Notes: generated by a model not told the origin, from the letters alone. Numbered from the stretch's first letter, positions 43,336 through 51,998 are shown. The stretch is 64,000 nucleotides of DNA from Thermoleophilaceae bacterium (GCA_030447725.1 JAUJOQ010000001.1:643422-707421); one strand, 5' to 3'. Made by a program: numbers and translations.

Positions 43336-44804
43336 ACGTTGGATTGCAGCAGAAGGACGAGGGCGAGGGTCGTGAAGCCCACCATCACCACCAGCATCCA
43401 GTATTGAGACAGCACCGCCTGCTTCGGCTGCTCGTACAGCTCGAGCGCGCGGTCATGGGCCAGCGCGAGGGCGGCCACGTGGCCCACCAGCACGAAGAAC
43501 ACCTGCGCGTACTGGGTGAAGGACGCGCCGATCACGCTGTAGTCGATGGGCCGATCGGCGGTGCCGAAGATGTCGACCCCCTGCTCACCGAGTGGGTTGG
43601 AGGCCAGAAACCACATCGCCTGTCCCTGAAACACCAGAAAGGACAGGTAGTGCGCGGCCACGTAGGCGACCACGATCGGCACCAGCGAGTGCGCGAAGGC
43701 ACCCTTGAGCCGCTCTGCTCGCAGGTCGTCGCCGACCAGCGCCGCTCCGGCTACGCCCAGCCTGTAGAAGCCGTACACGAGCGCCACCGTGGCGGTCAGA
43801 CCGATCAGAAAAGCGCCCTCGAGCGCCTTCTCGGGAGAGAGGCCGATCGACTCGAGCCCGTCGGCGATCTTCGGCGCGAGGCCGGTCCACAGTGAGGACT
43901 CGGCAGCTCCGTCGAAGCTGGTCGAGCCGATCAGCACCGCGATCAGCGCCACCGTGCCGGGCTGTGGCTCCAGTGCGGCCAAGCCCGCCAGAGGAGGCCG
44001 CAGTCCCAGGCGATCGCCTCGGCGCTCGACGGGAGAGATCTTCGCGAGGAGGCTGAAGAGGACGCCGAAGGCCTCGCCTCGTTCGCACCAGACCTCGACG
44101 CCGTACAGCGCCATGCCAACGAAGGTGGCCGCCGAGTAGACGAGCGCGGCGATGGCCACGGTGTCCGGGGCGTCGCCGCCCGAGCGCACCAGCTCGAGCA
44201 CCGCAAACGCGAAGATGCCCGCGACGGCAGGCCAGCGGCCCAGGCGCTCGGGGTAGGCCAGCGGCGCCGGAATCGGGCCCCGGGCGGCGGTCTGAGCGAT
44301 CCAGGCCACCGCCCTGCCGATCGCCCGCCATGGGTTGAAGGCCCGGAACACGTCCCCGAAGAGCACGCTCACCGGGACCAGTCCCAGCCAGAAGATCACG
44401 TAGACGAAGGTGGGCGCGAAGTTGGCCGACGAGGTCTGCACGCCGGTCAGACCGGCGTAGATCGTCAGCTCGAGCAAGAAGACGCCGATCGCGCCGCAAA
44501 GCACCGCGAGCGGCCGGCTCAGCAGCACTCGCGAGAGCAAGCCGGGAAGCGCGACGAAACGGTATTGCGCGAGCTTGGGCTTCGGCCACAGCACCGCCAA
44601 GGCCACGAACGACAGGATCAGCACCAGTGCCGCGGCGTATATGAACAGGGTCTTCGAGATCGGCAGATCCGTCCTCCCGCCGCCGAAGCCGTGGGCTGCG
44701 GCGGAGGAGGGAGCGGTGAGCACAGCGCCGAGCCCCGCCACGAGCGCGACGGCCAAGGGCCGCCACTGCCGGTGGGGCTCGTGGCGCGAAGGAGCCGCCC
44801 TCAC
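43332..44804 (-). CDS. Multi-pass membrane protein of unknown function
   Basis: A 490-aa protein with a signal-like N-terminus, an AAHGFGGG loop and about 11-12 membrane helices. Landmarks include VIFWLGLVPVSVLFGDVFRA near residue 140, FNPWRAIGRAV and FQGQAMWFLASNPLG near residue 395. Similar actinobacterial proteins are, as I recall, sometimes annotated as fenitrothion hydrolase, but I see no hydrolase motif. It overlaps the upstream cupredoxin-like gene by 4 bp and the downstream small gene by 4 bp, so the three work together, perhaps in membrane redox or metal handling. Confidence 0.7.
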   Translation of the reverse strand: MRAAPSRHEPHRQWRPLAVALVAGLGAVLTAPSSAAAHGFGGGRTDLPISKTLFIYAAALVLILSFVALAVLWPKPKLAQYRFVALPGLLSRVLLSRPLAVLCGAIGVFLLELTIYAGLTGVQTSSANFAPTFVYVIFWLGLVPVSVLFGDVFRAFNPWRAIGRAVAWIAQTAARGPIPAPLAYPERLGRWPAVAGIFAFAVLELVRSGGDAPDTVAIAALVYSAATFVGMALYGVEVWCERGEAFGVLFSLLAKISPVERRGDRLGLRPPLAGLAALEPQPGTVALIAVLIGSTSFDGAAESSLWTGLAPKIADGLESIGLSPEKALEGAFLIGLTATVALVYGFYRLGVAGAALVGDDLRAERLKGAFAHSLVPIVVAYVAAHYLSFLVFQGQAMWFLASNPLGEQGVDIFGTADRPIDYSVIGASFTQYAQVFFVLVGHVAALALAHDRALELYEQPKQAVLSQYWMLVVMVGFTTLALVLLLQSNV

Positions 44805-45265
44805 GAGGGCTCGACGACGAGCCTCGCGATCAGCGGCTCGCGTCCCGCATCCTCGGCGACATGGCTCTCGATCTCGAAGACACCCTCGAGATCCGTCTTG
44901 ATCTCGAAGCGAGCCGGCTTGCCGAGCGCGGCCTCCTTCTCGATGTCGTAGCCGTGCACGTGGATGTCGTCCGAGGCGTCGGAGATCACAACGAATCGCG
45001 CAGTGCTTCCGGCCTTTGCCTCGATCCGCTGCACTCCTCCCTGAACCTCACCTCCGTCCAGCCGGATCTCGGTTGGCGGCGGAGGAAGGGCCGACTCCGC
45101 GGTGGCCGTGGGACGGTCATCGCCCGCAGCGGGCGTGGTCTGCCCGGCATTCCGGCTGGGATCGTCAGCCTTGTCGCTGCCCTCCTCAGGCCGGGCGAGC
45201 ACGAACACCACCACCGCTATCACCGCTGCCAGGCCCAGGAGTCCGATACGTCCCTGTCTGCTCAT
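44801..45265 (-). CDS. Membrane-anchored cupredoxin-like protein
   Basis: A 154-aa protein with one N-terminal membrane helix (IGLLGLAAVIAVVVFVLA), a polar linker of about 35 residues, then a cupredoxin-like beta domain (EIRLDGGEVQGGVQRIEAKA, DDIHVHGYDIEKEA, GVFEIESHV). The first His ligand region (HVHGYD) is present, but the C-terminal Cys-x-x-x-H loop is not, so copper binding is doubtful. It probably sits on the outer face and partners the downstream membrane protein, with which it overlaps by 4 bp. Confidence 0.7.
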   Translation of the reverse strand: MSRQGRIGLLGLAAVIAVVVFVLARPEEGSDKADDPSRNAGQTTPAAGDDRPTATAESALPPPPTEIRLDGGEVQGGVQRIEAKAGSTARFVVISDASDDIHVHGYDIEKEAALGKPARFEIKTDLEGVFEIESHVAEDAGREPLIARLVVEPS

Positions 45266-45381
45266 CCACGCACCCGCTCGCAGTATGCCAACGGCCTCTC
45301 CCGCCGTTCACATCAACTCCACATCCAAGTAACGGAAGGGTGACGAAAACCCCTGCTCCTGGCCCGAATGTTGTGACCACG

Positions 45382-46143
45382 ATGGTCGGGACCACCAAGA
45401 GCGTCGAGCTTCACTTCCACGCCCTCCCCGGTGTCGACGACGGGCCGGTCACAATCGAGGAGAGCGTCGAGCTGGTTCGGCAGGCCGCCGCGCAGGGCAC
45501 GGAGACCATCGTGGCCACGCCCCACGTGCGCGCCGACTTCGTGACCGACGTGCTCGGGCTGGGCGAGCGCGTCGAAGAGCTGCAGGCCGCGCTGGTTGCC
45601 GCGGGCGTGCCGATCGAGCTGCGCCGCGGGGCAGAGCTCGGCCACGACATGGTCGGCCGGCTCTCCCAGCGCGAGTTGGACTCGATCGCTCAAGGCCCCC
45701 GGGCATCGCCGTGGCTGCTGGTGGAATCGCCTTTCGACGGGATCGAGGAGGAGTTTCATGCCGCCACCGACGAGCTGCGTGATCGTGGCTTTGAGGTGCT
45801 CGTGGCGCACCCCGAGCGCAGCGCCGACGCCTCTCTCTACGGCAGCGCCGGCCTGCGTCGTGAGCTGCAGGCCGGCTCGCTCGCCCAGGTGAACGCCCAG
45901 TCGGTCACGGGTGCTCACGGGGCCGATGCACAGCGAGTCGGTCTCGCGCTGATCGATCAGGGGCTGGTGACCGTCGTGAGCTCGGACGCCCACGGTCCGA
46001 GCAGACCTCCGCTGCTACGCGAGGCTGCTGCGCATCTTGTCGAGCACGGAATCGATCCCCTGCTCTGCCGCACCCTCGTCGGCGGAGGCCCCCGCCGCCT
46101 GCTGGCCCGGGGCATTCCCCGGTCCGCCGCCCTCGTGGCCTAG
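45382..46143 (+). CDS. PHP-type phosphatase (CpsB/YwqE-like)
   Basis: A 253-aa PHP-superfamily metallohydrolase. The N-terminal motif VELHFHALPGVDDGP matches the D-x-H-x-H-x-x-P-G-x-D-D-G of CpsB/YwqE phosphotyrosine phosphatases, but with Glu for the first Asp. Further metal ligands appear in IVATPHV, VAHPERS and SSDAHGP. CpsB-type enzymes control capsule synthesis by dephosphorylating a BY-kinase; none is nearby. Its 3' end overlaps the antisense response regulator gene by 129 bp. ATG 45382 is preferred; a GTG at 45373 is possible. Confidence 0.78.
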   Translation: MVGTTKSVELHFHALPGVDDGPVTIEESVELVRQAAAQGTETIVATPHVRADFVTDVLGLGERVEELQAALVAAGVPIELRRGAELGHDMVGRLSQRELDSIAQGPRASPWLLVESPFDGIEEEFHAATDELRDRGFEVLVAHPERSADASLYGSAGLRRELQAGSLAQVNAQSVTGAHGADAQRVGLALIDQGLVTVVSSDAHGPSRPPLLREAAAHLVEHGIDPLLCRTLVGGGPRRLLARGIPRSAALVA

Positions 46144-46917
46144 GCGAGAAGAGCTCGAAGGATTCGGCATCCCCGCCGGATCCTTCTCCGTCCGTACCTC
46201 GGGGTCGAAGCGGTAGCCCACACCGAAGTGCGTGTGGATGTAGTGCCAGCCGGGCGAGGCCGCCTCTAGCTTCTGCCTGACCTTGCGGATGAAGACGTCG
46301 ACCGAACGGTCACCGTGGGCCATCGCGTAGCCCCATACCTGCTGGTAGATCTCCTCGCGCTGGAGAACCCTGCCCTCGGCGTGCGCGATCAGCTGAAGCA
46401 CCTCGAACTCGCGCCGGGTGAGGTCGGCGCTGCGCCCGCCGGCGAAGGCCTGGAACTGGTCGGCGCGGATCTCGAGCTCGCCGGCCGCCATCGGGCCCTC
46501 GTCGATGCGGCTGGTGGCCTGCTTGCGGCGCCTGACCACGGCCTCGACCCGAGCCAGCACCTCTTCGGGGTGGCAGGGCTTGGTGACCCAGTCGTCGGCG
46601 CCCATGCGCAGACCGCGTACCCGCTGTGCCACGGTGGAGCGGCCGGTGCAGACCACCACACCGAGACCGGGCATGGCGGCGGACAGGCGCTCGAGGAACT
46701 CCCAGGCCGAAGGGCCCATCAGGGCGAGGTCCACGACCACGGCGTTCACCCGCATGGCCACGAACTCCTCGATGCGCGGCGCGGCCTCGAGGCGGCGGTA
46801 CTGCCAGCCGATTCCCTCCAGCCGGTTCACGAGGACCTGCACGAACCCGGAGTCCGAATCGAGTACCGCGAGCCGGATCGGTCCCGAATCGGAGGGGTTG
46901 GCGTGGTAGCGGTCCAC
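46015..46917 (-). CDS. OmpR/PhoB-type response regulator of the phosphate cluster
   Basis: A 300-aa regulator with a receiver (about residues 14-130, phospho-Asp63 in VVVDLALMGP, Lys in WVTKPCHPEE) and an OmpR winged helix (LTRREFEVLQLIAHAEGRVL ... RSVDVFIRKVRQKLE ... HTHFGVGYRF). The last 65 residues are a low-complexity tail that reads across the end of the PHP gene. GTG 46917 fits a leaderless start: TATGCT (46924-46929) lies 6 bp before it. It diverges from the receiver-less regulator, with the PHO-box-like repeat between them, and most likely acts as the PhoP/PhoB of the pst cluster. No histidine kinase is adjacent. Confidence 0.85.
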   Translation of the reverse strand: MDRYHANPSDSGPIRLAVLDSDSGFVQVLVNRLEGIGWQYRRLEAAPRIEEFVAMRVNAVVVDLALMGPSAWEFLERLSAAMPGLGVVVCTGRSTVAQRVRGLRMGADDWVTKPCHPEEVLARVEAVVRRRKQATSRIDEGPMAAGELEIRADQFQAFAGGRSADLTRREFEVLQLIAHAEGRVLQREEIYQQVWGYAMAHGDRSVDVFIRKVRQKLEAASPGWHYIHTHFGVGYRFDPEVRTEKDPAGMPNPSSSSRLGHEGGGPGNAPGQQAAGASADEGAAEQGIDSVLDKMRSSLA

Positions 46918-46955
46918 GCGGTGAGCATACGGCAGCTTCCGGCGCCTCACAGTGC

Positions 46956-46972
46956 TTTACACTTTTTTCACA
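46956..46972. promoter_or_regulatory. PHO-box-like direct repeat between the two regulators
   Basis: TTTACA (46956-46961) and TTCACA (46967-46972) are spaced exactly 11 bp apart, like the 11-bp direct repeats bound by actinobacterial PhoP. The same pair occurs upstream of pstS at 47427-47443. It lies just behind the -35 position of the divergent regulator promoter. Confidence 0.6.
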
Positions 46973-47010
46973 GGCCGGTCACGCACTCATAACGGCCGCT
47001 TCCCCCCGGG

Positions 47011-47382
47011 GTGGAACGGTCCACCGTCATGGAAGCCGCTACGGACGGGCGCATCCTGCGGGCCGGCGAGCTCGAGATCAGACCCGAGGAGTTCCTGGCC
47101 CTTGCGGACGGCCGTCCGCTGAACCTCACCGCGCGCGAGCTCGAGCTGCTCAAGGCACTGATGGAGCGTGCAGGACGGATCGTCAGCCGGGAGGAGCTCT
47201 ACGTCTCCGTGTGGGGCGAGCCGTACCGCAAGTCCGACCGCTCCGTGGACGTATACGTGGGAAAGCTGCGGCAGAAGCTGGAGGAGGCCGCGCCCCACCA
47301 CCGCTTCATCCATACCCACTTCGGCTTCGGCTACCGCTTCTCACCCCAGCCGGCAGAGCGGTCCTTCACCCGTCTTTCGTAG
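47011..47382 (+). CDS. Receiver-less OmpR-type winged-helix protein
   Basis: A 123-aa protein made only of an OmpR/PhoB DNA-binding domain: LTARELELLKALMERAGRIV, SREELYVSVWG, DRSVDVYVGKLRQKLE and FIHTHFGFGYRF. There is no receiver, so it cannot be phosphorylated and may act constitutively, or compete with the full-length regulator for the same 11-bp repeats. The recognition helix is very close to that of the divergent regulator (RSVDV-x-x-x-K-x-RQKLE). It starts with GTG 47011; ATG 47029 is an alternative. pstS follows after about 150 bp with its own PHO box. Confidence 0.85.
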   Translation: MERSTVMEAATDGRILRAGELEIRPEEFLALADGRPLNLTARELELLKALMERAGRIVSREELYVSVWGEPYRKSDRSVDVYVGKLRQKLEEAAPHHRFIHTHFGFGYRFSPQPAERSFTRLS

Positions 47383-47426
47383 GCGCTGGGCCGCGGCGGG
47401 GTTCTGGAGCCGTAGCGACAGAACCC

Positions 47427-47443
47427 TTTACATGGTTTTCACA
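47427..47443 (+). promoter_or_regulatory. PHO-box-like direct repeat upstream of pstS
   Basis: TTTACA (47427-47432) and TTCACA (47438-47443) repeat at 11 bp, matching the site at 46956-46972. It lies about 86 bp before the pstS ATG, so it is the likely phosphate-starvation control site of the whole pst operon. Confidence 0.6.
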
Positions 47444-47528
47444 TGCGAGAGACAAGTCTGCAACAGGCTGTCTCGGAGCAGGTGAAAGCGTGGGCCGCCG
47501 ACCGATGAACGAATCGAGGAGGGTATCT

Positions 47529-48476
47529 ATGAGGAAGTGGCTCGCACTGGCCGTCACCGCGGTGATGGCGCTCGGCGTCGTCGCCTGTGGCAGCGACGAC
47601 GAGGAAAGCAACAGCGGCGGAGGCGGAGGTAGCGGCGGCGACCTCTCCGGGAACATCCGCATCGACGGATCGAGCACGGTGCAGCCGTTTGCCCAGGCGG
47701 CCGCGGAGTTGTTCATGGGGGAGAACCCGGGGGTCAAGATCACCGTCGGCGGTGCCGGCACCGGTGACGGCTTCGAGCGCTTCTGCCGCGGAGAGACTCA
47801 GATCTCGGACGCCTCACGCCCGATCGAGGATGACGAGGTGGAGCTCTGCAAGAAGGAGGGGGTCGACTTCGAGGAGGTCCAGGTTGCAAGCGACGGCATC
47901 ACCGTATTCACCAATCCGGGCCTCGAGGTCAAGTGTCTGACGACCGCCCAGCTCGAGAAGATCTTCGCCCCGAACTCGACGGTGTCCAACCTTTCCGAGG
48001 TCGGACCCCAGCTCCCTGACGCCGAGCTGGCACTGTTCTCGCCGGGAGCGGAGTCCGGCACGTTCGACTTCTTCACCGAGCAGATCAACGGTGAGGAGGG
48101 CGTCCAGCGCTCCAAGGGCATCCAGACCTCGGCCGACGACAACGTGATCGTCACGGGCGTCTCCGGCGAGGAGGGCGGCCTTGGCTACGCCGGCTTCTCG
48201 TTCTACGAGCAGAACCAGGACAAGCTGAACGCGGTGTCGGTGGACGGCGGCAGCGGTTGCGTGGAGCCGACCTCGGAGACGATCCAGAGCGGCGAGTACA
48301 AGCCGCTCGCCCGGCCGATCTTCATGTACCCGAGCGCCAAGGCGCTGAAGCAGCCCGAGGTGAAGGCGTTCATGGAGTTCGCGCTGGAGAACCACCAGGA
48401 GATCGCGGAGGCCGCGAACATCGTCCCGATGTCCGAGCAGCAGGCCACCGAGTCACAGAGCAAGGTAAGCGGCTAG
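47529..48476 (+). CDS. pstS: Phosphate ABC transporter substrate-binding lipoprotein
   Basis: PstS captures phosphate outside the membrane. The 315-aa product has a signal peptide with lipobox (LGVVACGSDD), a Gly/Ser-rich linker, then IRIDGSSTVQPFAQAAAELF, the phosphate-binding GSST and the GAGTGDGFERFCRGETQISD region, and later SPGAESGTFDFF. ATG 47529 is preferred because GAGGAGGG lies 6-12 nt before it; an upstream ATG at 47505 would put a basic extension in front of the signal peptide. It is the first gene of a dense operon. Confidence 0.95.
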   Translation: MRKWLALAVTAVMALGVVACGSDDEESNSGGGGGSGGDLSGNIRIDGSSTVQPFAQAAAELFMGENPGVKITVGGAGTGDGFERFCRGETQISDASRPIEDDEVELCKKEGVDFEEVQVASDGITVFTNPGLEVKCLTTAQLEKIFAPNSTVSNLSEVGPQLPDAELALFSPGAESGTFDFFTEQINGEEGVQRSKGIQTSADDNVIVTGVSGEEGGLGYAGFSFYEQNQDKLNAVSVDGGSGCVEPTSETIQSGEYKPLARPIFMYPSAKALKQPEVKAFMEFALENHQEIAEAANIVPMSEQQATESQSKVSG

Positions 48477-48500
48477 CGCCGCCCGCCTGACGGAGCAGCA

Positions 48501-49451
48501 ATGACGGCAGCTTCCCCCACCACCGCGCGCCCGGCCCCGGCCCTGAAGCGGCGCCGGAGCACGCGGTCGGCGGGGGAGACCGCCATCAAGATCCTGCTTG
48601 CCACCGCGGCGGTGGTCTCGGTGGTCACCACCACCGGGATCGTGATCGCGCTGCTGCGCGACACGATCAAGTTCTTCGGTGAGGTGGGCATCGGCGAGTA
48701 CCTCTTCGGCACCGAGTGGGCGCCGCTGGCGGGCGGCGGCCAGCAGTCCTTCGGTGTGGTGCCGCTGGTGTACGACACGCTGTATCTGACCGCCGTGGGC
48801 CTGCTGCTGGCGGTGCCGCTGGGGCTGGGATCGGCGATCTACCTGTCCGAGTACGCCTCCGCCCGCGCCCGCCGGCTGCTGAAGCCGGCGGTCGAGGTGC
48901 TGGCCGGCATCCCTACGATCGTCTTCGGGTTCTTCGCGCTCACGTTCGTGGGCCCAGAGCTGCTCAAGGGCGTGCTGAAGGTCGATGTCGGAACCTTCAG
49001 CGCCCTCTCCGCCGGGCTCGTGCTCGGCATCCTCGTGCTACCGACCATCGCCACCGTGGCCGATGACGCGCTATCGGCGGTGCCTGTGTCCCTTCGCGAG
49101 GGCGCGTTCGGGCTGGGGGCGTCACGGATGCAGGTGTCGTTGCGCGTGGTCTTCCCTGCCGCGCTGTCGGGAATCGTCGCGGCGCTCGTGCTCGGAGCCT
49201 CGCGGGCAATCGGCGAGACCGTGATCATCCTCGTAGCCGGCGGCGCCGTGGCCAACCTCACGGGCGATCCGCGCGAGCCGATGCAGAGCATGGCCGCCTT
49301 CATCGCCCAGACGGCACAGGCCGACATCTCGACCCAGGGCACGGAGTACCTCACGATCTTCGCGGTCGGCACCACTCTGTTCGTGATCACGCTGCTGCTG
49401 AACCTGATCTCGATCCGGTTCGTGCGCAAGTACCGGCAGGTGTACGAGTGA
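48501..49451 (+). CDS. pstC: Phosphate ABC transporter permease
   Basis: PstC forms one half of the membrane channel. This 316-aa protein has six helices, the external loop GEYLFGTEWAPLAGGGQQSF near residue 66 typical of PstC, and the EAA-like cytoplasmic loop VSLREGAFGLGASRMQVSLR near residue 197. It starts 24 bp after pstS and overlaps pstA by 4 bp (GTGA). Confidence 0.95.
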   Translation: MTAASPTTARPAPALKRRRSTRSAGETAIKILLATAAVVSVVTTTGIVIALLRDTIKFFGEVGIGEYLFGTEWAPLAGGGQQSFGVVPLVYDTLYLTAVGLLLAVPLGLGSAIYLSEYASARARRLLKPAVEVLAGIPTIVFGFFALTFVGPELLKGVLKVDVGTFSALSAGLVLGILVLPTIATVADDALSAVPVSLREGAFGLGASRMQVSLRVVFPAALSGIVAALVLGASRAIGETVIILVAGGAVANLTGDPREPMQSMAAFIAQTAQADISTQGTEYLTIFAVGTTLFVITLLLNLISIRFVRKYRQVYE

Positions 49452-50353
49452 GCGTCGCCGAGGCGCGGATCACCCGCCTCGCAGTCGAGCGCTCTACGCG
49501 CGGCGAGCAGATCCGGGAGCTGGCCTTCCGAGCAGCGCTGCTGTTCAGCCTGGGCTTCGGCTTCCTCGCTCTCGCGGTGCTGCTGATCGACGTGCTCCTC
49601 GACGGGGCGTCCTTGATCTCCTACGACTTCCTGACCAAGTTCCCCTCGCAGATCTTTCCCGAGCGGTCCGGAATCTCCTCGGCGCTCCAGGGAACCCTCT
49701 ACCTGATGGTCCTCACCGCCGTGTTCATCGTGCCGGTGGGACTGGCCACGGCGGTCTACCTCGAGGAGTACGCCGACCGAGACCGGTGGTGGAACCGTCT
49801 GATCGAGGTGAACATCCAGAACCTCGCGGCGGTGCCGTCGATTGTCTACGGCATCCTCGGCCTGACGTTCATCGTACGCGGGGCGCTGGACCTCGGCGCG
49901 GTCCTGCTCGCGGGTTCCCTGACACTTGGGCTGCTCGTCCTGCCGGTGGTGATAGTGGTCGCCCGCGAGGCGATCCGCGCCGTTCCGTCCTCGATCCGCG
50001 AGGGCTCGCTGGCTCTGGGCGCCACCCATTGGCAGACGATATGGAAGCAGACGTTGCCTGGCGCCCTGCCGGGCATCGCGACCGGTGTGATCCTCGCTCT
50101 CTCTCGTGCGATCGGCGAGACGGCCCCCTTGATCCTCGTAGGGGCGATCGCCTTCGTCCCGTTCAACCCGGACCCAAACCCCGCCGAGGGGCAGTACTCG
50201 GCGATCCCGATCACCATCCTGAGCTCGGTCAGCAACCCCGACAGCGACGTTCAGGCCCTGGCGTCAGGGGCGATCATCGTCCTGATGGCGATCCTGCTCG
50301 TCATGAACGGCGGCGCTGTATACCTACGCAATCGTTATGAACAGAAGTGGTAG
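49448..50353 (+). CDS. pstA: Phosphate ABC transporter permease
   Basis: PstA is the partner permease. The 301-aa product has six helices, LTKFPSQIFPERSGISSALQ near residue 60 (the typical PstA external loop) and the EAA loop SSIREGSLALGATHWQTIWK near residue 180. It starts with GTG overlapping the pstC stop and ends directly at the pstB GTG with no gap. Confidence 0.95.
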   Translation: MSVAEARITRLAVERSTRGEQIRELAFRAALLFSLGFGFLALAVLLIDVLLDGASLISYDFLTKFPSQIFPERSGISSALQGTLYLMVLTAVFIVPVGLATAVYLEEYADRDRWWNRLIEVNIQNLAAVPSIVYGILGLTFIVRGALDLGAVLLAGSLTLGLLVLPVVIVVAREAIRAVPSSIREGSLALGATHWQTIWKQTLPGALPGIATGVILALSRAIGETAPLILVGAIAFVPFNPDPNPAEGQYSAIPITILSSVSNPDSDVQALASGAIIVLMAILLVMNGGAVYLRNRYEQKW

Positions 50354-51286
50354 GTGACTAGAGTGGCCGGACGAGTGGCCCAAGAGCCTGACAACCGAGA
50401 GGCCGCCGAGCAGGCGACGAGTTCCCTGGGTGCGCCCGCGAGCACCGTGGACGGGCAGGTTCAGGCGCGGAAGCTCGAAGCAAGTGGCCAGAAGCCCGCG
50501 GATGGGCGCGAAGCGATCTTCGATCTCGAAGACGTCGGCGTCTCCTACGGCGGCGTGCCCGCCGTGCGGGAAGTCGACTTCCCGATCTACGAGCACGAGA
50601 TCACGGCCCTGATCGGTCCCTCGGGCTGCGGCAAGAGCACGTTGATCCGCTGCCTGAACAGGATGAACGACCTGATTCCCGCCGCGGCGGTGACCGGCAA
50701 GGTGAACTACCACGGCCAGGATCTATACGGCGACGAAGTCGACCCCGTGCAGGTGCGCAAGCGGATCGGGATGGTCTTCCAGAAGCCCAACCCGTTCCCC
50801 AAGTCGATCTACGACAACATCGCGTTCGGCCCCCGCGTGCTCGGCATGACGGGCGAGATGGACGAGGTCGTGGAGCGCGCCCTGCGCCGCGGCGCCCTCT
50901 GGGACGAGGTCAAGGACCGGCTCAAGACGAACGCCTTCGGCATGTCCGGCGGTCAGCAGCAGCGCCTGTGCATCGCCCGGGCGCTGGCCACCGACCCGGA
51001 CGTCCTGCTCATGGACGAGCCCTGCTCCGCGCTCGACCCGATCTCCACGGGCCGCATCGAGGACCTGATGCTCGAGCTGCGCGAGGACTACTCGATCGTG
51101 ATCGTCACCCACAACATGCAGCAGGCCGCGCGGGTGTCGAACATGACCGCGTTCTTCACCGTCGAGCTCGACGAGGACGAGAAGCACCGCACCGGCCGGG
51201 TCGTGGAGTACGACGACACGGAGAAGGTGTTCACCAATCCGGGAGATGAGCGCACGGAGGCTTACGTGACCGGCAAGGTCGGCTAG
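50354..51286 (+). CDS. pstB: Phosphate ABC transporter ATP-binding protein
   Basis: PstB powers phosphate import. Walker [10 protein letters not shown] near residue 92, Q-loop [15 protein letters not shown], signature [16 protein letters not shown] near residue 195, and Walker [17 protein letters not shown] are all present and are the family's own versions. The first 55 residues are an extra acidic N-terminal tail, so the true start may be further inside, though GTG 50354 abuts the pstA stop exactly. The length is 310 aa against about 255 usual. Confidence 0.95.
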   Translation: MTRVAGRVAQEPDNREAAEQATSSLGAPASTVDGQVQARKLEASGQKPADGREAIFDLEDVGVSYGGVPAVREVDFPIYEHEITALIGPSGCGKSTLIRCLNRMNDLIPAAAVTGKVNYHGQDLYGDEVDPVQVRKRIGMVFQKPNPFPKSIYDNIAFGPRVLGMTGEMDEVVERALRRGALWDEVKDRLKTNAFGMSGGQQQRLCIARALATDPDVLLMDEPCSALDPISTGRIEDLMLELREDYSIVIVTHNMQQAARVSNMTAFFTVELDEDEKHRTGRVVEYDDTEKVFTNPGDERTEAYVTGKVG

Positions 51287-51292
51287 CCGGCG

Positions 51293-51997
51293 GTGGCTCC
51301 CCAGACCTCGAACCGCCAGCACTTTCAGGACGAGCTGGCCAAGCTCGAGGAGTCGGCGTTGGGTGGCCTGGACATGGTGGCCCAGGCGCTCGACCGCGCG
51401 CTGGAGACGGTCCAGCACCGGGACGTCGAGCTGGCGAGCATGGTGATAGCCGACGACGACCGCATCGACGGCCGCTACCTCGAAGTGCACCAGGGGATCC
51501 TCTCCCTGCTGGCGCTGCAGGCGCCGGTGGCGGGCGACCTGCGGCTCGTCGCCGCCCTGCTGCACGTGATCAAGCACATCGAGCGCATGGGGGACCAGTG
51601 CGTGAACATGGCCAAGCTCGTGCCACTCGCGGGCCACGAGCCGCCGGCCGACGTCGAGCTTCTCGACAACCTCGGGCGGATGGGCGAGCAGGCTCGCTCG
51701 CTGGTCGTGCAGTGCAAGCAGGCCTTCTCCCGGCGGGACGTCGACCTGGCTCAGGACCTCGTGCGCCAGGACGACGAGATCGACAAGCTCAACCGCGCCT
51801 GCTTCCGCCGCGCGCTCGAGATCGGCGACGACCCCGACCCGCGCGAGTGGGCGATGCACATGATGCTGATCGCCCGCTGCCTGGAGCGGATCGGCGACAA
51901 CGCCGTCGACATCGGCGAGCAGTGCGCCTTCGTGGTAACCGGCCTCTTCCGGGAGTTCGAGGACGCGTCGCACCCCGAGCTCGCTCCCGGGCGCTGA
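51293..51997 (+). CDS. phoU: Phosphate-signalling protein
   Basis: PhoU links the Pst transporter to the kinase that senses phosphate. The 234-aa protein has two repeated three-helix bundles: VIADDDRIDGRYLEVHQGIL in the first, and VRQDDEIDKLNRACFRRAL in the second, with the E/D-x-x-x-D metal-binding patterns of PhoU and the KHIERMGDQCVNMAKL / RCLERIGDNAVDIGEQ pair. It starts with GTG 6 bp after pstB and ends one base before the DUF47 gene. Confidence 0.95.
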   Translation: MAPQTSNRQHFQDELAKLEESALGGLDMVAQALDRALETVQHRDVELASMVIADDDRIDGRYLEVHQGILSLLALQAPVAGDLRLVAALLHVIKHIERMGDQCVNMAKLVPLAGHEPPADVELLDNLGRMGEQARSLVVQCKQAFSRRDVDLAQDLVRQDDEIDKLNRACFRRALEIGDDPDPREWAMHMMLIARCLERIGDNAVDIGEQCAFVVTGLFREFEDASHPELAPGR

Positions 51998-51998
51998 C

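Noticed and set aside
45016-45372. N-terminal extension of the PHP phosphatase gene
   Set aside because: The added residues are low-complexity and antisense to the cupredoxin-like gene; the family motif begins right after the start at 45382.
46626-47504. N-terminal extension of PstS across the regulators
   Set aside because: The frame crosses the regulator genes and lacks sense; the signal peptide and ribosome site fix the start at 47529.
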